Positions 1-8,373 of a DNA stretch of 64,000 nt are shown one piece after another. Position numbers and translations under genes: made by a program. The notes under the pieces were generated by a model, which made no database searches, was not told where the DNA came from, and worked only from the letters and a program-made list of their open reading frames with translations. Source of the stretch: Afipia massiliensis (GTDB lineage Bacteria; Pseudomonadota; Alphaproteobacteria; Rhizobiales; Xanthobacteraceae); NCBI RefSeq assembly GCF_001006325.2, contig NZ_LBIA02000001.1, forward strand, positions 1,799,501-1,863,500, in the 5' to 3' direction. Each line of letters starts with the position of its first letter. The first letter of the stretch is position 1.

Positions 1-135
1 GCGGCGCTCGGCAATGGTTCTGCCGCTAAATCCGAGGCCGAAGATAAACAGATTCACGGAAAGCTCTGTTCAAGAGAGACGATGCGACGTACCTATCGGC
101 TCGCACGCAGGTTTACAACACAATGGAGCGCCGGA

Positions 136-405
136 TTGAGCGATTACGATCCGCTTCGTGAGCATCTCTCACATCAGACCAAGGTTGAATTTGTCCTGAG
201 CCTTGAGGAGATCGAGGACATTCTTGGCTTTGCGCTGCCGCGTGCGTCACAACGAGCGTCGTGGTGGGAGAAGGAGCGCAACCCCGAGAACGCACGGCCG
301 CAGCGCGATGCCATCCGCGACGGTGGTTACGAGGCCACGCGCCTCGCTGACGGAAAGGGTGTGCGGTTCCGAAGGCTTTCTGCGGGACGATACCGGCCGC
401 GCTAG
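136..405 (+). CDS. DUF7662 domain small protein
   Basis: An 89-residue protein that begins with the YDPLREHL motif. It carries the pattern LSLEEIEDILGF, then LP, then a Trp-Trp pair (ASWWEKE), and ends in a VRFRRL strand, which is the layout of the small DUF7662 family of unknown function. I chose the TTG at 136 because GGAG lies 7 bases upstream (125-128) and family members start just before YDPLR. An ATG at 82 in the same frame would add 18 residues with no family resemblance, and the frame is open back to base 1, so a longer protein cut by the window edge cannot be excluded. No function can be assigned. Confidence 0.55.
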   Translation: MSDYDPLREHLSHQTKVEFVLSLEEIEDILGFALPRASQRASWWEKERNPENARPQRDAIRDGGYEATRLADGKGVRFRRLSAGRYRPR

Positions 406-559
406 TATTGTGATTGCTGCCGCCGCAGCGCCGATGATTCTTGTGCGTCGCAATATTCACTTGCAATAACCGCGCTGGTTCAATGCGAAAGTTCAATGCC
501 CCGCCCAAGCGCGATCCCGCTATAAAGGCGTCTCAAACAAGAATAACTGGGAGCGCAAT

Positions 560-1759
560 ATGACATCGAAGTTTCTGGCCGCGGCGGTCGCGGCGTTCAG
601 CCTGACGACGGCACTACCGGTCTCCGCGCAGCAGGGCGTCAAGATTGGCATTCTCAACGATCAGTCCGGCGTCTATGCCGATTACGGCGGCAAGTGGTCC
701 TTTGAAGCAGCCAAAATGGCTGTCGAAGATTTCGGCGGCTCGGTCCTCGGTCAGAAAATTGAAGTGATCTCCGCCGATCACCAGAACAAGCCGGACCTCG
801 GCGTCAGCATCGCGCGCCGTTGGTATGAAGTCGAAAACGTCGACATGATCACCGAGTTGACCACGTCGTCGGTGGCGCTCGCGGTCCATGATCTCTCCAA
901 GCAGATGAAGAAGATCGACATTGTGGTTGGCGCTGCGACGTCGCGCCTGAGCGGCGATGCGTGTCAGCCCTACGGTTTCCACTGGGCCTATGACACCCGT
1001 GCGCTTGCATACGGCACTGGCGGGGCTTTGGTGAAGGCCGGTGGCGATTCGTGGTTCTTCATGACGGCCGATTACGCGTTCGGCCACGCGCTCGAAAAGG
1101 ATACCGGCGACTTCGTCACGCAGCAGGGCGGCAAGGTGCTGGGCGCGGTTCGCATTCCGCTGAACACCGCGGACTTCTCCTCGTTCCTGCTGCAGGCGCA
1201 AAGCTCGAAGGCGAAGATTATCGGTCTTGCCAATGCAGGCCTCGACACCACCAACTCGATCAAGCAGGCGGCGGAATTCGGCATCGTCAAGGGCGGCCAG
1301 AAACTTGCCGGCCTTCTTCTGACGGCGGCTGAGGTTCATGGGCTCGGTCTCGAAGCCGCGCAGGGCCTCGTGCTGACTGAAGGCTATTACTGGGATGTCA
1401 ACGACCGGTCGCGCAATCTCGGCGAACGTTTCTTCAAGCGCACCGGCCGCATGCCGAACATGATCCAGGCTGGCACTTATTCGGCGACCTTGCAGTATTT
1501 GAAGGCCGTCAAGGCCGCCGGCACCAAGGATACCGAAGCAGTAGCGAAGAAGCTGAAGGAACTTCCGGTCGATGACGACTTCGCGCAGGGCGGCAAGGTT
1601 CTCGAAAACGGCCGCATGGTTCACGACCTTTATCTGTTCGAGGTCAAGAAGCCGTCCGAGTCGAAGAAGCCTTGGGACTATTACAAGCAGCTTGCGGTGG
1701 TGCCGGGCGACAAGGCGTTCCCGACCGCTAAGGAAAGCGGCTGCCCGCTGACCAAGTAA
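560..1759 (+). CDS. ABC transporter substrate-binding protein, branched-chain amino acid type
   Basis: A 399-residue periplasmic binding protein of the LivK/Peripla_BP_6 fold. A signal peptide runs to about residue 24 (cleavage after VSAQ), followed by VKIGILNDQSGVYADYGG, the usual start of the first lobe. The motifs ITELTTSSVALAVHDL and WFFMTADYAFGHAL are typical of this class. Related proteins feed branched-chain amino acids, amides or aromatic acids to Liv-type ABC transporters. No permease or ATPase gene is adjacent, so its partner and ligand are unknown. GGGAG about 6 bases upstream supports the ATG. A GC-rich hairpin follows the stop. Confidence 0.88.
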   Translation: MTSKFLAAAVAAFSLTTALPVSAQQGVKIGILNDQSGVYADYGGKWSFEAAKMAVEDFGGSVLGQKIEVISADHQNKPDLGVSIARRWYEVENVDMITELTTSSVALAVHDLSKQMKKIDIVVGAATSRLSGDACQPYGFHWAYDTRALAYGTGGALVKAGGDSWFFMTADYAFGHALEKDTGDFVTQQGGKVLGAVRIPLNTADFSSFLLQAQSSKAKIIGLANAGLDTTNSIKQAAEFGIVKGGQKLAGLLLTAAEVHGLGLEAAQGLVLTEGYYWDVNDRSRNLGERFFKRTGRMPNMIQAGTYSATLQYLKAVKAAGTKDTEAVAKKLKELPVDDDFAQGGKVLENGRMVHDLYLFEVKKPSESKKPWDYYKQLAVVPGDKAFPTAKESGCPLTK

Positions 1760-1773
1760 CACTGAGCCTCGGC

Positions 1774-1802
1774 ATCCGGTCCGGCGTTTTGCCGGGCCGG
1801 AT
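1774..1802 (+). terminator. hairpin after binding-protein gene
   Basis: A 12-bp stem (1774-1785 with 1791-1802, one G:T wobble) and a 5-base loop starts 15 bases after the stop codon. It has no T-tract, so it may be a terminator or an mRNA-stabilising hairpin. Confidence 0.5.
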
Positions 1803-1904
1803 ATCGCGGCAACCTCTCAACTGATAGTGTTTGACGCCGTTTTTCTTAAGCATTTTCGGCGCCGCCATCTTCTTGAACTGGCCGCGTCACGCTAGGATCA
1901 AGCC

Positions 1905-2306
1905 ATGATCCGCATCCTCGTGCCGTGCCTGCTTTTGCTGACCGGTCTGCCCGCCGTTGCGCAAACGCCAGCGGAGCAGAAGCCTCCGGTTGAGCAAAAG
2001 ACTTCGAGCGAGGCAAAGTCCGCCGCGCTCATGTGCGTTTACAACAGCAGAAATTACAGCGAAGGCGCGACCGTCTGCGTGCAAAAAGCCATGATGCAGA
2101 CATGCACTTTGGATGGTGCCAAGGCCATCTGGGTTGCGGTCACAGACGAAAAGCTCAGCAGCCGCTGTACGGCACCTGCGCCGCGCCTCACCAAGTATCA
2201 GCGGGCCGCGATCTGGAATCGGAAGAACATCGCTAAGGAAATCACGTCCGCGACGGACAGCTCGCCGTTTTGTTTTTACACCAACGGCAAACGGTTCTGC
2301 GAATAG
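1905..2306 (+). CDS. secreted Cys-rich hypothetical protein (DUF1496-like)
   Basis: A 133-residue protein with a clear signal peptide (MIRILVPCLLLLTG to about AVAQ, residue 20). The mature part has a Lys/Glu/Pro-rich linker, then a segment with MCVYNSRNYSEGATVC, a further MQTC, SSRC, and a C-terminal CFYTNGKRFCE. The CxYN..xYSxGA pattern resembles the DUF1496 family of small exported proteins. Six Cys in the mature chain could form disulfides in the periplasm. I recognise no enzymatic motif. It is followed by a convergent gene and shares no obvious operon. Confidence 0.65.
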   Translation: MIRILVPCLLLLTGLPAVAQTPAEQKPPVEQKTSSEAKSAALMCVYNSRNYSEGATVCVQKAMMQTCTLDGAKAIWVAVTDEKLSSRCTAPAPRLTKYQRAAIWNRKNIAKEITSATDSSPFCFYTNGKRFCE

Positions 2307-2364
2307 CGCCGTCGGTTGTTCACGGCAGCGGCGACCAGCAAGAGTGTCGCGTTAGCTCAGCTCA

Positions 2365-3810
2365 TCAGTTGGTTTTGTAAATCGCATTGGCCCAGGTGCC
2401 GCCGCATGTCTCGTTGCGGTTGCCGGTGCACTTGGCGTTGCAGTTGTCAGCTGGACCAAACTTGCCGAACTTGTTGCCGCAAAAGCAGTGCCCGCCATAC
2501 TGCGTGCCGGCATGACTGAAGCCCTTGTCGCGACACGTGCTGACGCACAGTTGCGGGGTCATCTTGCCGTCGTAGAAGGTGTGGCCGTCGAGGTCGCGCT
2601 TGCTCTCATCCTTGAAGCATCCGAGATAGCCGTTCGCTGCCGAGGTCGTTGCGGCGCCGGTCGCCGGGGTCACCGCAGCGGTGGCGGACGAAGATGCAGG
2701 CGCAGTCGCTTTCTGTGCGGGATGCAACGAGCGCTCGTCAGGCTTCGCGGTGGCGACCTTCGTGTCCTGCGTTTTCAGATCCTGCAAACGCGCGCGGGCG
2801 AGGTCGCCATAGATGCTGTCGCCGAAGCGGCGCACGAAAGCGTCGAGTACCGTGGGGCTTGTCGTTGTGGAAACCGCGCGCCATGCCTCCGCGATCTCGT
2901 TGGATGATGGCGACGGTGCAGGCGAAGCCGCCGGAGCCCGTGCCGCCACGGACGCGCCCGGATCGGCCGATGCGACCTGTGCGGCGGCCGGCTTGGTGTC
3001 CGTCTTTGGATCGGTCTTCGCCACTGCCGGCGTGTCGACGATCGCAACCGTGTTGCCGCCGAGCGAACCGTAGACATAGGGTTCCTGCTTGCGGGCGGTA
3101 GTGGACAGCACCGAGTCACGCACCCGCCCGAACGCGATGCGCAAATCAACTCCCGGTGTTGCGATGTGCTCAAGCAATGCGGTGGTGAAGGGGCTGTTGC
3201 TGGTGTCGCCATCAAGCGCCACCGAGCCCGCTTTCGCGGCGAATGCGATCAGCGTGTCCGAGACCGTCGGCTCGATCTTGGCAAGGCCGCGCCCGACCGA
3301 ACGCGAGGCCACCGTGCGCTTCATGGTCTTCGAAAATGGATTGTCGCGGCAGGCATCCAGCATGACCAGCCGCAGACGCTTGGCGGGTTCGATCGCCTTC
3401 AGCAACCGGTCAAGCGAGAGCGCCTCGTCCTCGATATCGAAATCGCGTGCGAGTTTTGCATCCGCTGGAACCAGATAATTGGTGCCATCGACCTCGATGC
3501 CATGACCGGCGAAAAATACCACGGCGACATCGGCGTCCTGCGCTTTGTCGGAGAAATCGCCGACCGCGCGGCGCAGATCGGCGATGCCGACGTCGCGCTT
3601 GGTTTCAACCACATCGAAGCCGGATTTCCGGAACAGCGCAGCCATTGCATCCGCGTCGTTCGACGGGTTCGGCAGCTTGGCGACATGCTGATAGGCGGAA
3701 ATGCCGAGCACCAGCGCGACGCGCTTGTCGGCACGGGCGGTAGTGACCGCGAATTGCGTTGCGGTCAGCAGCGCAAACAAGATCAGCAGGGAACGCAGCA
3801 CGGCGCGCAA
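2365..3810 (-). CDS. secreted caspase-like (peptidase C14) protein with C-terminal WSC domain
   Basis: An exported caspase-family protein of 481 residues from the TTG at 3810. GGAGA lies 7 bases upstream of that TTG, and the signal peptide that follows (MRAVLRSLLILFALL to TARA) supports it over an in-frame ATG at 3930. The peptidase C14/metacaspase fold begins RVALVLGISAYQHV and shows the catalytic His in FFAGHGIEVDGTNYLVP and the catalytic Cys in RLVMLDACRDNPF. A Pro/Ala-rich, low-complexity linker follows. The end is a Cys-rich WSC domain (GCFKDESKRDLDGHTFYDG, then CVSTC, HCFCGNKFG, CNAKC and CGG), usually linked to carbohydrate binding. The substrate is unknown. The combination implies a periplasmic or surface protease-like protein. 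Confidence 0.85.
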   Translation of the reverse strand: MRAVLRSLLILFALLTATQFAVTTARADKRVALVLGISAYQHVAKLPNPSNDADAMAALFRKSGFDVVETKRDVGIADLRRAVGDFSDKAQDADVAVVFFAGHGIEVDGTNYLVPADAKLARDFDIEDEALSLDRLLKAIEPAKRLRLVMLDACRDNPFSKTMKRTVASRSVGRGLAKIEPTVSDTLIAFAAKAGSVALDGDTSNSPFTTALLEHIATPGVDLRIAFGRVRDSVLSTTARKQEPYVYGSLGGNTVAIVDTPAVAKTDPKTDTKPAAAQVASADPGASVAARAPAASPAPSPSSNEIAEAWRAVSTTTSPTVLDAFVRRFGDSIYGDLARARLQDLKTQDTKVATAKPDERSLHPAQKATAPASSSATAAVTPATGAATTSAANGYLGCFKDESKRDLDGHTFYDGKMTPQLCVSTCRDKGFSHAGTQYGGHCFCGNKFGKFGPADNCNAKCTGNRNETCGGTWANAIYKTN

Positions 3811-3980
3811 AACAGTATCTCCATGGTCCGGTTTCGGGCGCTTTTTACCATGCGCGACGAGGGGCGGAAAAGCCCGGAAGGTTGCAAAAACAGCCTTGAT
3901 TTGCTTGAACCGTTCGGCCCCGCACGACACATCGTGCCGCAGGCCTGCCCCCGAACCGACAACAGCAAGGAACCGGCGTC

Positions 3981-5150
3981 ATGTCCGTCCGCATCGTCGA
4001 TGTCCGCGAGATCACCAAGCCGATTTCGTCCCCGATCCGCAACGCCTATATCGATTTTACCAAGATGACCACGAGCCTGGTCGCCGTGGTCACCGATGCA
4101 GTGCGCGACGGCAAACGCGTGGTCGGCTACGGATTCAATTCCAACGGACGTTACGGACAGGGCGGTCTGATCCGCGAGCGCTTCGCGCCGCGACTGCTGG
4201 AAGCCGACCCGAAGACGCTGCTGGATTCCACCGGCGACAACATTGATCCGGATAAGGCCTGGGCCGCGATGATGTCGAACGAAAAGCCCGGCGGCCACGG
4301 CGAGCGCTCGGTCGCAGTCGGTACCATCGATATGGCGATCTGGGACGCGGTGGCGAAGATCGCGGGCAAGCCGCTGTTTCGTCTGCTGGCCGAGCGCCAC
4401 AAGCGCGAAGCCAATCCGCGCGTGTTCGTGTATGCGGCGGGTGGTTATTACTATCCAGGCAAGGATCTGTCGGCGCTGCGCGGCGAGATGCGCGGCTATC
4501 TCGATCGCGGATACAATGTCGTGAAGATGAAGATCGGTGGCGCGTCCATTGCAGAAGACCAGGAGCGCATCGAGGCGGCGCTGAAGGAGATCGGCAACCA
4601 GGCGCAGCTTGCGGTGGACGCCAACGGACGGTTCGATCTGGAAACCGGAATCGCCTACGCTAAGATGCTGCGTGAGTATCCGTTGTTCTGGTACGAGGAA
4701 GTCGGCGACCCGCTCGACTTCCAATTGCAGGCGGCGCTCGCGGAGTTCTATCCCGGCCCGATGGCCACCGGCGAAAATCTGTTCAGCCATCAGGATGCGC
4801 GCAATCTGATCCGCTACGGCGGCATGAGGCCGGATCGTGACTGGCTTCAGTTCGACTGCGCGTTGTCGTACGGGCTGTGTGAGTACCTGCGCACCCTTGA
4901 TGTCTTGAAGACGCACGGCTGGTCGCCGTCACGCTGTATCCCGCACGGCGGACATCAGATGTCGCTGAACATCGCAGCGGGCCTCGGTCTTGGCGGCAAT
5001 GAAAGCTATCCGGATCTGTTTCAGCCCTATGGCGGCTTTCCGGACGGCGTGCGCGTCGAGAACGGTCACATCACCATGCCGGACCTGCCCGGCATTGGCT
5101 TCGAGGGCAAATCCGATCTCTACAAGGAGATGACGGCACTGGCGGACTGA
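3981..5150 (+). CDS. tarD: D(-)-tartrate dehydratase, enolase superfamily
   Basis: A 389-residue mandelate-racemase-type enolase-superfamily enzyme that dehydrates D-tartrate to oxaloacetate through a Mg-stabilised enediolate. It resembles the characterised Bradyrhizobium enzyme over its full length. The expected residues fall in place: Lys182 and Lys184 in VVKMKIGG, metal ligands Asp213 (VDANG), Glu239 (WYEE) and Glu265 (TGEN), and His322 in CIPHGGHQ. The N-terminal capping domain covers about residues 1-130 and the barrel about 150-370. No tartrate transporter or regulator is beside it, so induction and substrate supply are not visible here. The name rests on recall of the family sequence. 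Confidence 0.93.
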   Translation: MSVRIVDVREITKPISSPIRNAYIDFTKMTTSLVAVVTDAVRDGKRVVGYGFNSNGRYGQGGLIRERFAPRLLEADPKTLLDSTGDNIDPDKAWAAMMSNEKPGGHGERSVAVGTIDMAIWDAVAKIAGKPLFRLLAERHKREANPRVFVYAAGGYYYPGKDLSALRGEMRGYLDRGYNVVKMKIGGASIAEDQERIEAALKEIGNQAQLAVDANGRFDLETGIAYAKMLREYPLFWYEEVGDPLDFQLQAALAEFYPGPMATGENLFSHQDARNLIRYGGMRPDRDWLQFDCALSYGLCEYLRTLDVLKTHGWSPSRCIPHGGHQMSLNIAAGLGLGGNESYPDLFQPYGGFPDGVRVENGHITMPDLPGIGFEGKSDLYKEMTALAD

Positions 5151-5322
5151 TGCCCAGCGGTCATATCGATAAATTCGATTTCAATCTCCAAAACTACTCG
5201 TTTGCCAAAGTCCTCGTTCGGCCTAGATTCGGGCTGATCGTAAGCTGTTCGATTGTTGCGAACCTGAGTCGTCTGAGAATGGTCTGCCCGCAATTCCGCG
5301 GTCGGCCATTCTTCCTCAAACT

Positions 5323-5350
5323 GGCCGCCTGCTTGCAGACGGCCTTTTTT
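5323..5350 (+). terminator. rho-independent terminator downstream of tarD
   Basis: An imperfect 10-bp GC-rich stem spans 5323-5344 (GGCCGCCTGC pairing with GCAGACGGCC, one mismatch) and is followed by six T (5345-5350). It lies 173 bases past the tarD stop, leaving room for a long 3' UTR or a separate short transcript. Confidence 0.7.
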
Positions 5351-5369
5351 CCGGCTTGTGCCTGCGTCG

Positions 5370-6593
5370 TCACGAATTGACGTGGATGAAATCCCGCAGC
5401 AGCGGATAGATTTCGTTGTTCCACTTCCGACCGCTGAAGACTCCGTAGTGGCCGACGCCGGCCTGCATGTGATGGACCTTGCGGTAGGCGCGCACACCGG
5501 TGCAGAGATCCTGCGCCGCCAGCGTCTGCCCGATTGAACAGATGTCGTCTTTTTCGCCTTCGACCGTCATCAGGCCCATCTTCTTGATGGAGGCCGGATT
5601 CACCGCGCGCCCCTTGTAGGTCAGCTTGCCCTGCGGCAGCAGGTGTTCCTGAAACACGTCGCGAATGGTGTCGATGTAGAAATCCGCCGGCAGGTCCATC
5701 ACCGCGAAATACTCATCGTAGAAGGTCTTGATGGTATCGGCCTTCTCCACATCGCCTTTCGCCAGATGCTCAAGCAGATCCTTATGCGACTTGACGTGCC
5801 GTTCGAGATTCATCGACACGAATGCGGTGACCTGAATGAAGCCGGGATAGACCTTGCGGAATGCACCCTTGCACTGCATCGGCACGTAGTTGATCAGATT
5901 GTCCTCGAACCACTTCAGCGGCTTTGAGGTTGCGAATTCGTTGACTTTGGTCGGCGCAATCCGGGTGTCGATCGGTCCTGCCATCAAGGTCAGGCTCGCT
6001 GGACGCGCGCGATGATTATCTTCCGACATAATGGCACAAGCTGCGAGCGCTGATACTGACGGCTGACATACCGCAATCATGTGCGACTTCGGACCGAGTT
6101 GATCCATGAACGTGATGAGATGCTCGGTGTATTCCTCGAGACCGAACTTGCCCTGGCTAAGTGGAATGTCGCGCGGGTTGTGCCAATCGGTGATGTAGAC
6201 ATCGTGATCCTGTAACAACGTTTGCACCGTGCCGCGCAGCAGTGTCGCGAAATGACCTGACATGGGGGCAACAAGCAGGACCTTGGGCTGCTCCGGTGCG
6301 CCATCCTTCCTGAAATGCAGCAACGAGCCGAACGGTGTCGCGAACGGCACTTCCTCGATCACCGGCCATTCCCGGTTGCCGACCGCGACGGGCTTGATGT
6401 CGTATGCCGGCCGCTTGTAGGTCAGCGAACTGCGCGACATCAGCTCAAGCGTCGCGCCGAGGCGGCCGAACACCTTGTCCGAAAAGCCACTAGGAAGCAT
6501 TTTTAGATAGGACAGCGCCGTTGAGGCCCCGTTACGCCACGGGGCCGTCATGTCCATGGTGTTTTGATAGGTCTGGTACATCATTGGCGACAT
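5370..6593 (-). CDS. phaZ: intracellular polyhydroxyalkanoate depolymerase
   Basis: A cytoplasmic PHA/PHB depolymerase of about 407 residues that mobilises stored polyester granules. The alpha/beta-hydrolase catalytic Cys sits in HMIAVCQPSVSALAA, the Cys-containing lipase-box variant that marks the intracellular PhaZ family, and the C-terminal PHB_depo domain ends GVGHYGVFSGRKWNNEIYP with the catalytic His. I prefer the ATG at 6593 because AAGGGA lies 9 bases upstream and the protein then starts MSPMMYQTYQ, as family members do. The open frame extends to an ATG at 6647. The biosynthetic genes phaA and phaB lie about 35 kb away in this window. Confidence 0.9.
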   Translation of the reverse strand: MSPMMYQTYQNTMDMTAPWRNGASTALSYLKMLPSGFSDKVFGRLGATLELMSRSSLTYKRPAYDIKPVAVGNREWPVIEEVPFATPFGSLLHFRKDGAPEQPKVLLVAPMSGHFATLLRGTVQTLLQDHDVYITDWHNPRDIPLSQGKFGLEEYTEHLITFMDQLGPKSHMIAVCQPSVSALAACAIMSEDNHRARPASLTLMAGPIDTRIAPTKVNEFATSKPLKWFEDNLINYVPMQCKGAFRKVYPGFIQVTAFVSMNLERHVKSHKDLLEHLAKGDVEKADTIKTFYDEYFAVMDLPADFYIDTIRDVFQEHLLPQGKLTYKGRAVNPASIKKMGLMTVEGEKDDICSIGQTLAAQDLCTGVRAYRKVHHMQAGVGHYGVFSGRKWNNEIYPLLRDFIHVNS

Positions 6594-6780
6594 CCGGCAC
6601 ATTCCCTTGCTTTGTGCCATGCAAACTTGACGCCAAAGCTGCGTCAATCGGCCATTCGGACTGGCATGTCGTTTGCTGTGTGTAAAAGGAGCAAGCGCTT
6701 AAACAACAGGCAGGCGCGGGCGTGACCGGGCGGGAAAGTCGTTCCGCCTCTTTGATGTGCAGGCGTTTAGGAGAGCGACC

Positions 6781-7434
6781 ATGGCCAAGGCCACTTTGAC
6801 CATCAGCAGCAAGAACTACTCGTCATGGTCGCTGCGCGGCTGGCTGCTGACCAAGTTTTCGGGGCTCGAATTCGATGAGATCGTCACTGCGGCTGACGAT
6901 CCATCGGCGCGGGCGGAGATCCTGCTGCTGTCATCGTCGATCCTGGTGCCGTGCCTGCGCCATGAGGGCGCAGTCGTGTGGGACACGCTGGCGATCGGCG
7001 AGTATCTCAACGATCTCATACCTGACGCGGGGTTATTGCCGTCCGAGCGCATTCCACGGGCGCATTGCCGCTCGATCTGCGGCGAGATTCATTCCGGCTT
7101 CACGACGCTGCGCTCATCGCTACCGGTCAATATCAAGGGACACTTTCCCGGCTTCAAGATCTGGTCCCGTGCACAGGCGGATATCGACAGGGTCTGCGCG
7201 ATCTGGAGCGATTGCCTGGAGAAATCCGGCGGCCCGTTCCTGTTCGGACACCGCAGCATGGCAGACGCGATGTATGCACCGGTGGTGACGCGATTCCTGA
7301 CCTACGACGTCCAGATCGGACCGGCGCTGGCGAGCTATGCAAAACGGGTGATGAGCCTTCCCGAAATGCAGGAGTGGGTCGAGGCCGCGCGAGAAGAGCC
7401 GGCGGAAATCGAAGAGCTCGAGGTGGAATATTAG
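6781..7434 (+). CDS. glutathione S-transferase family protein
   Basis: A 217-residue GST-like protein. The thioredoxin-fold N-terminus begins ATLTISSKNYSSWSLRGWLL, where the serine-rich turn occupies the glutathione-activating site. VPCLRHEGAVVWDTLAIGEYL contains the cis-Pro (VPC) and the E/D-S/T glutathione gamma-glutamyl contact region. The C-terminal helical domain holds the capping motif FLFGHRSMADAMYAPVVTRF. GGAGAG at about 6770 supports the ATG at 6781 over one at 6757. It is transcribed away from phaZ. The substrate is not predictable. Confidence 0.88.
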   Translation: MAKATLTISSKNYSSWSLRGWLLTKFSGLEFDEIVTAADDPSARAEILLLSSSILVPCLRHEGAVVWDTLAIGEYLNDLIPDAGLLPSERIPRAHCRSICGEIHSGFTTLRSSLPVNIKGHFPGFKIWSRAQADIDRVCAIWSDCLEKSGGPFLFGHRSMADAMYAPVVTRFLTYDVQIGPALASYAKRVMSLPEMQEWVEAAREEPAEIEELEVEY

Positions 7435-7763
7435 GCAACGGCCGCGTGCAGCTGCCTGATCGCTGGGCCAGTCGTTGGCGAGCGCGCGCGCCTGAAACGA
7501 CGCTGGATCGGGAGTAGCAGATCTCGCGCGCCTTGCACGAGATGCACAGGCGATGCCCGCCCATTCCCGTCGTTTCGAATCCCCCGCAGAAACAGCCACA
7601 TCCTTCGCTGCGTAAAACTTCGCCACCGGCTGTTCGCTTGCGATGCGTTCGCTGGCGCGGAATTCGCATGACTTGCGGCAGATGCAAACGAGCCGACAGC
7701 GCGGTCGCTCATCGCGGCCACGCGGAACTCCCGGTTTGCCGAACGGATAGTGTGGAGGCTGCA
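7435..7763. other. intergenic stretch, no supported gene
   Basis: This 329-base gap separates the GST and cupin genes. Several frames are open on the minus strand, one of which has a Cys-rich run (LCISCKAREIC) near 7540, but none has a convincing start or family resemblance. I see no terminator with a T-tract. Confidence 0.4.
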
Positions 7764-8192
7764 ATGAACAAGCACGACCCGGTGATGAAATTCTCCCATG
7801 TGAAGCCTGAAGACACCCAGTTCGCGGGTGGTGGCCTGCGCGACTTTTTTCTCTATCGCGATCTCGGCATTGCGGAAGCGACCGGCGGCCAGGTTATCTG
7901 CCATCTGGTGAAGGCCAACATGCCGCCGTCGGAAGGCACGGGCTGGCATCGGCACGATTGCGATTTTCAGATCGTCATCATGACCAAGGGCTGGGCGAAG
8001 TTCATGTACGAAGACAAGCCGACGCTGGTGAAGGCCGGTGATGTGGTGCATCAGCGTCCCGGCATCGTGCACTACCTGTTCGATTACTCGCCGGACATGG
8101 AATATCTGGAGATCGTCAGTCCCGCGGATTTCAAGACAGTGGATATGCCTGCGCCGACTGACAAGGTGCCGCCGGTGACGCCCTGGACGTGA
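7764..8192 (+). CDS. cupin domain protein
   Basis: A 142-residue single-domain cupin. Motif 1 is GTGWHRHDCDFQIVIMTKGW, with two His and a Glu-to-Asp/Gln variation among the metal ligands. Motif 2 is GDVVHQRPGIVHYLFDYSPD, with the final His. The ATG at 7764 has a strong GGAGG 5 bases upstream (7754-7758). A longer frame from 7533 lacks any RBS and codes low-complexity sequence. The role is unknown; small cupins often act as dioxygenases, isomerases or ligand sensors. Confidence 0.82.
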   Translation: MNKHDPVMKFSHVKPEDTQFAGGGLRDFFLYRDLGIAEATGGQVICHLVKANMPPSEGTGWHRHDCDFQIVIMTKGWAKFMYEDKPTLVKAGDVVHQRPGIVHYLFDYSPDMEYLEIVSPADFKTVDMPAPTDKVPPVTPWT

Positions 8193-8229
8193 TGGCTCCA
8201 ACAAAGCGGCACGCACTGCCGATAAAGCT

Positions 8230-8307
8230 GTCATTGTGAGGGGTACAGCGACGAAGCAATCCAGTCTTTTCTCGTTCTCTGGATTGCTTTGCTTCGCTCG
8301 CAATGAC
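8230..8307. repeat. palindromic REP-like repeat
   Basis: Two imperfectly complementary arms, 8230-8264 and 8279-8307, pair GTCATTGTGAG...GAAGCAATCCAG with CTGGATTGC...CAATGAC. The right arm recurs with one change at 61088-61117. Such palindromes are dispersed extragenic elements in related genomes. Confidence 0.75.
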
Positions 8308-8373
8308 GAGCGGCCGCTTTGCTATGCCACGTTTTTGTGTTTTCCTTCCGGCCAAATCTAAGGGGAAACACAG

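Noticed and set aside
614-1762. Long minus-strand frame opposite the binding-protein gene
   Set aside because: High GC and codon bias give long antisense frames here. The plus-strand protein has a signal peptide and fold motifs.
2344-2386. tRNA-like string (gcgttagctcagctcatcagttgg)
   Set aside because: It resembles a D-arm but lacks an acceptor stem, an anticodon stem and a T-arm in the right positions, and overlaps the 3' end of the caspase gene.
7431-8303. Long minus-strand frame opposite the cupin gene
   Set aside because: It is antisense to a gene with an RBS and cupin motifs, and its translation is low-complexity with no family motif.
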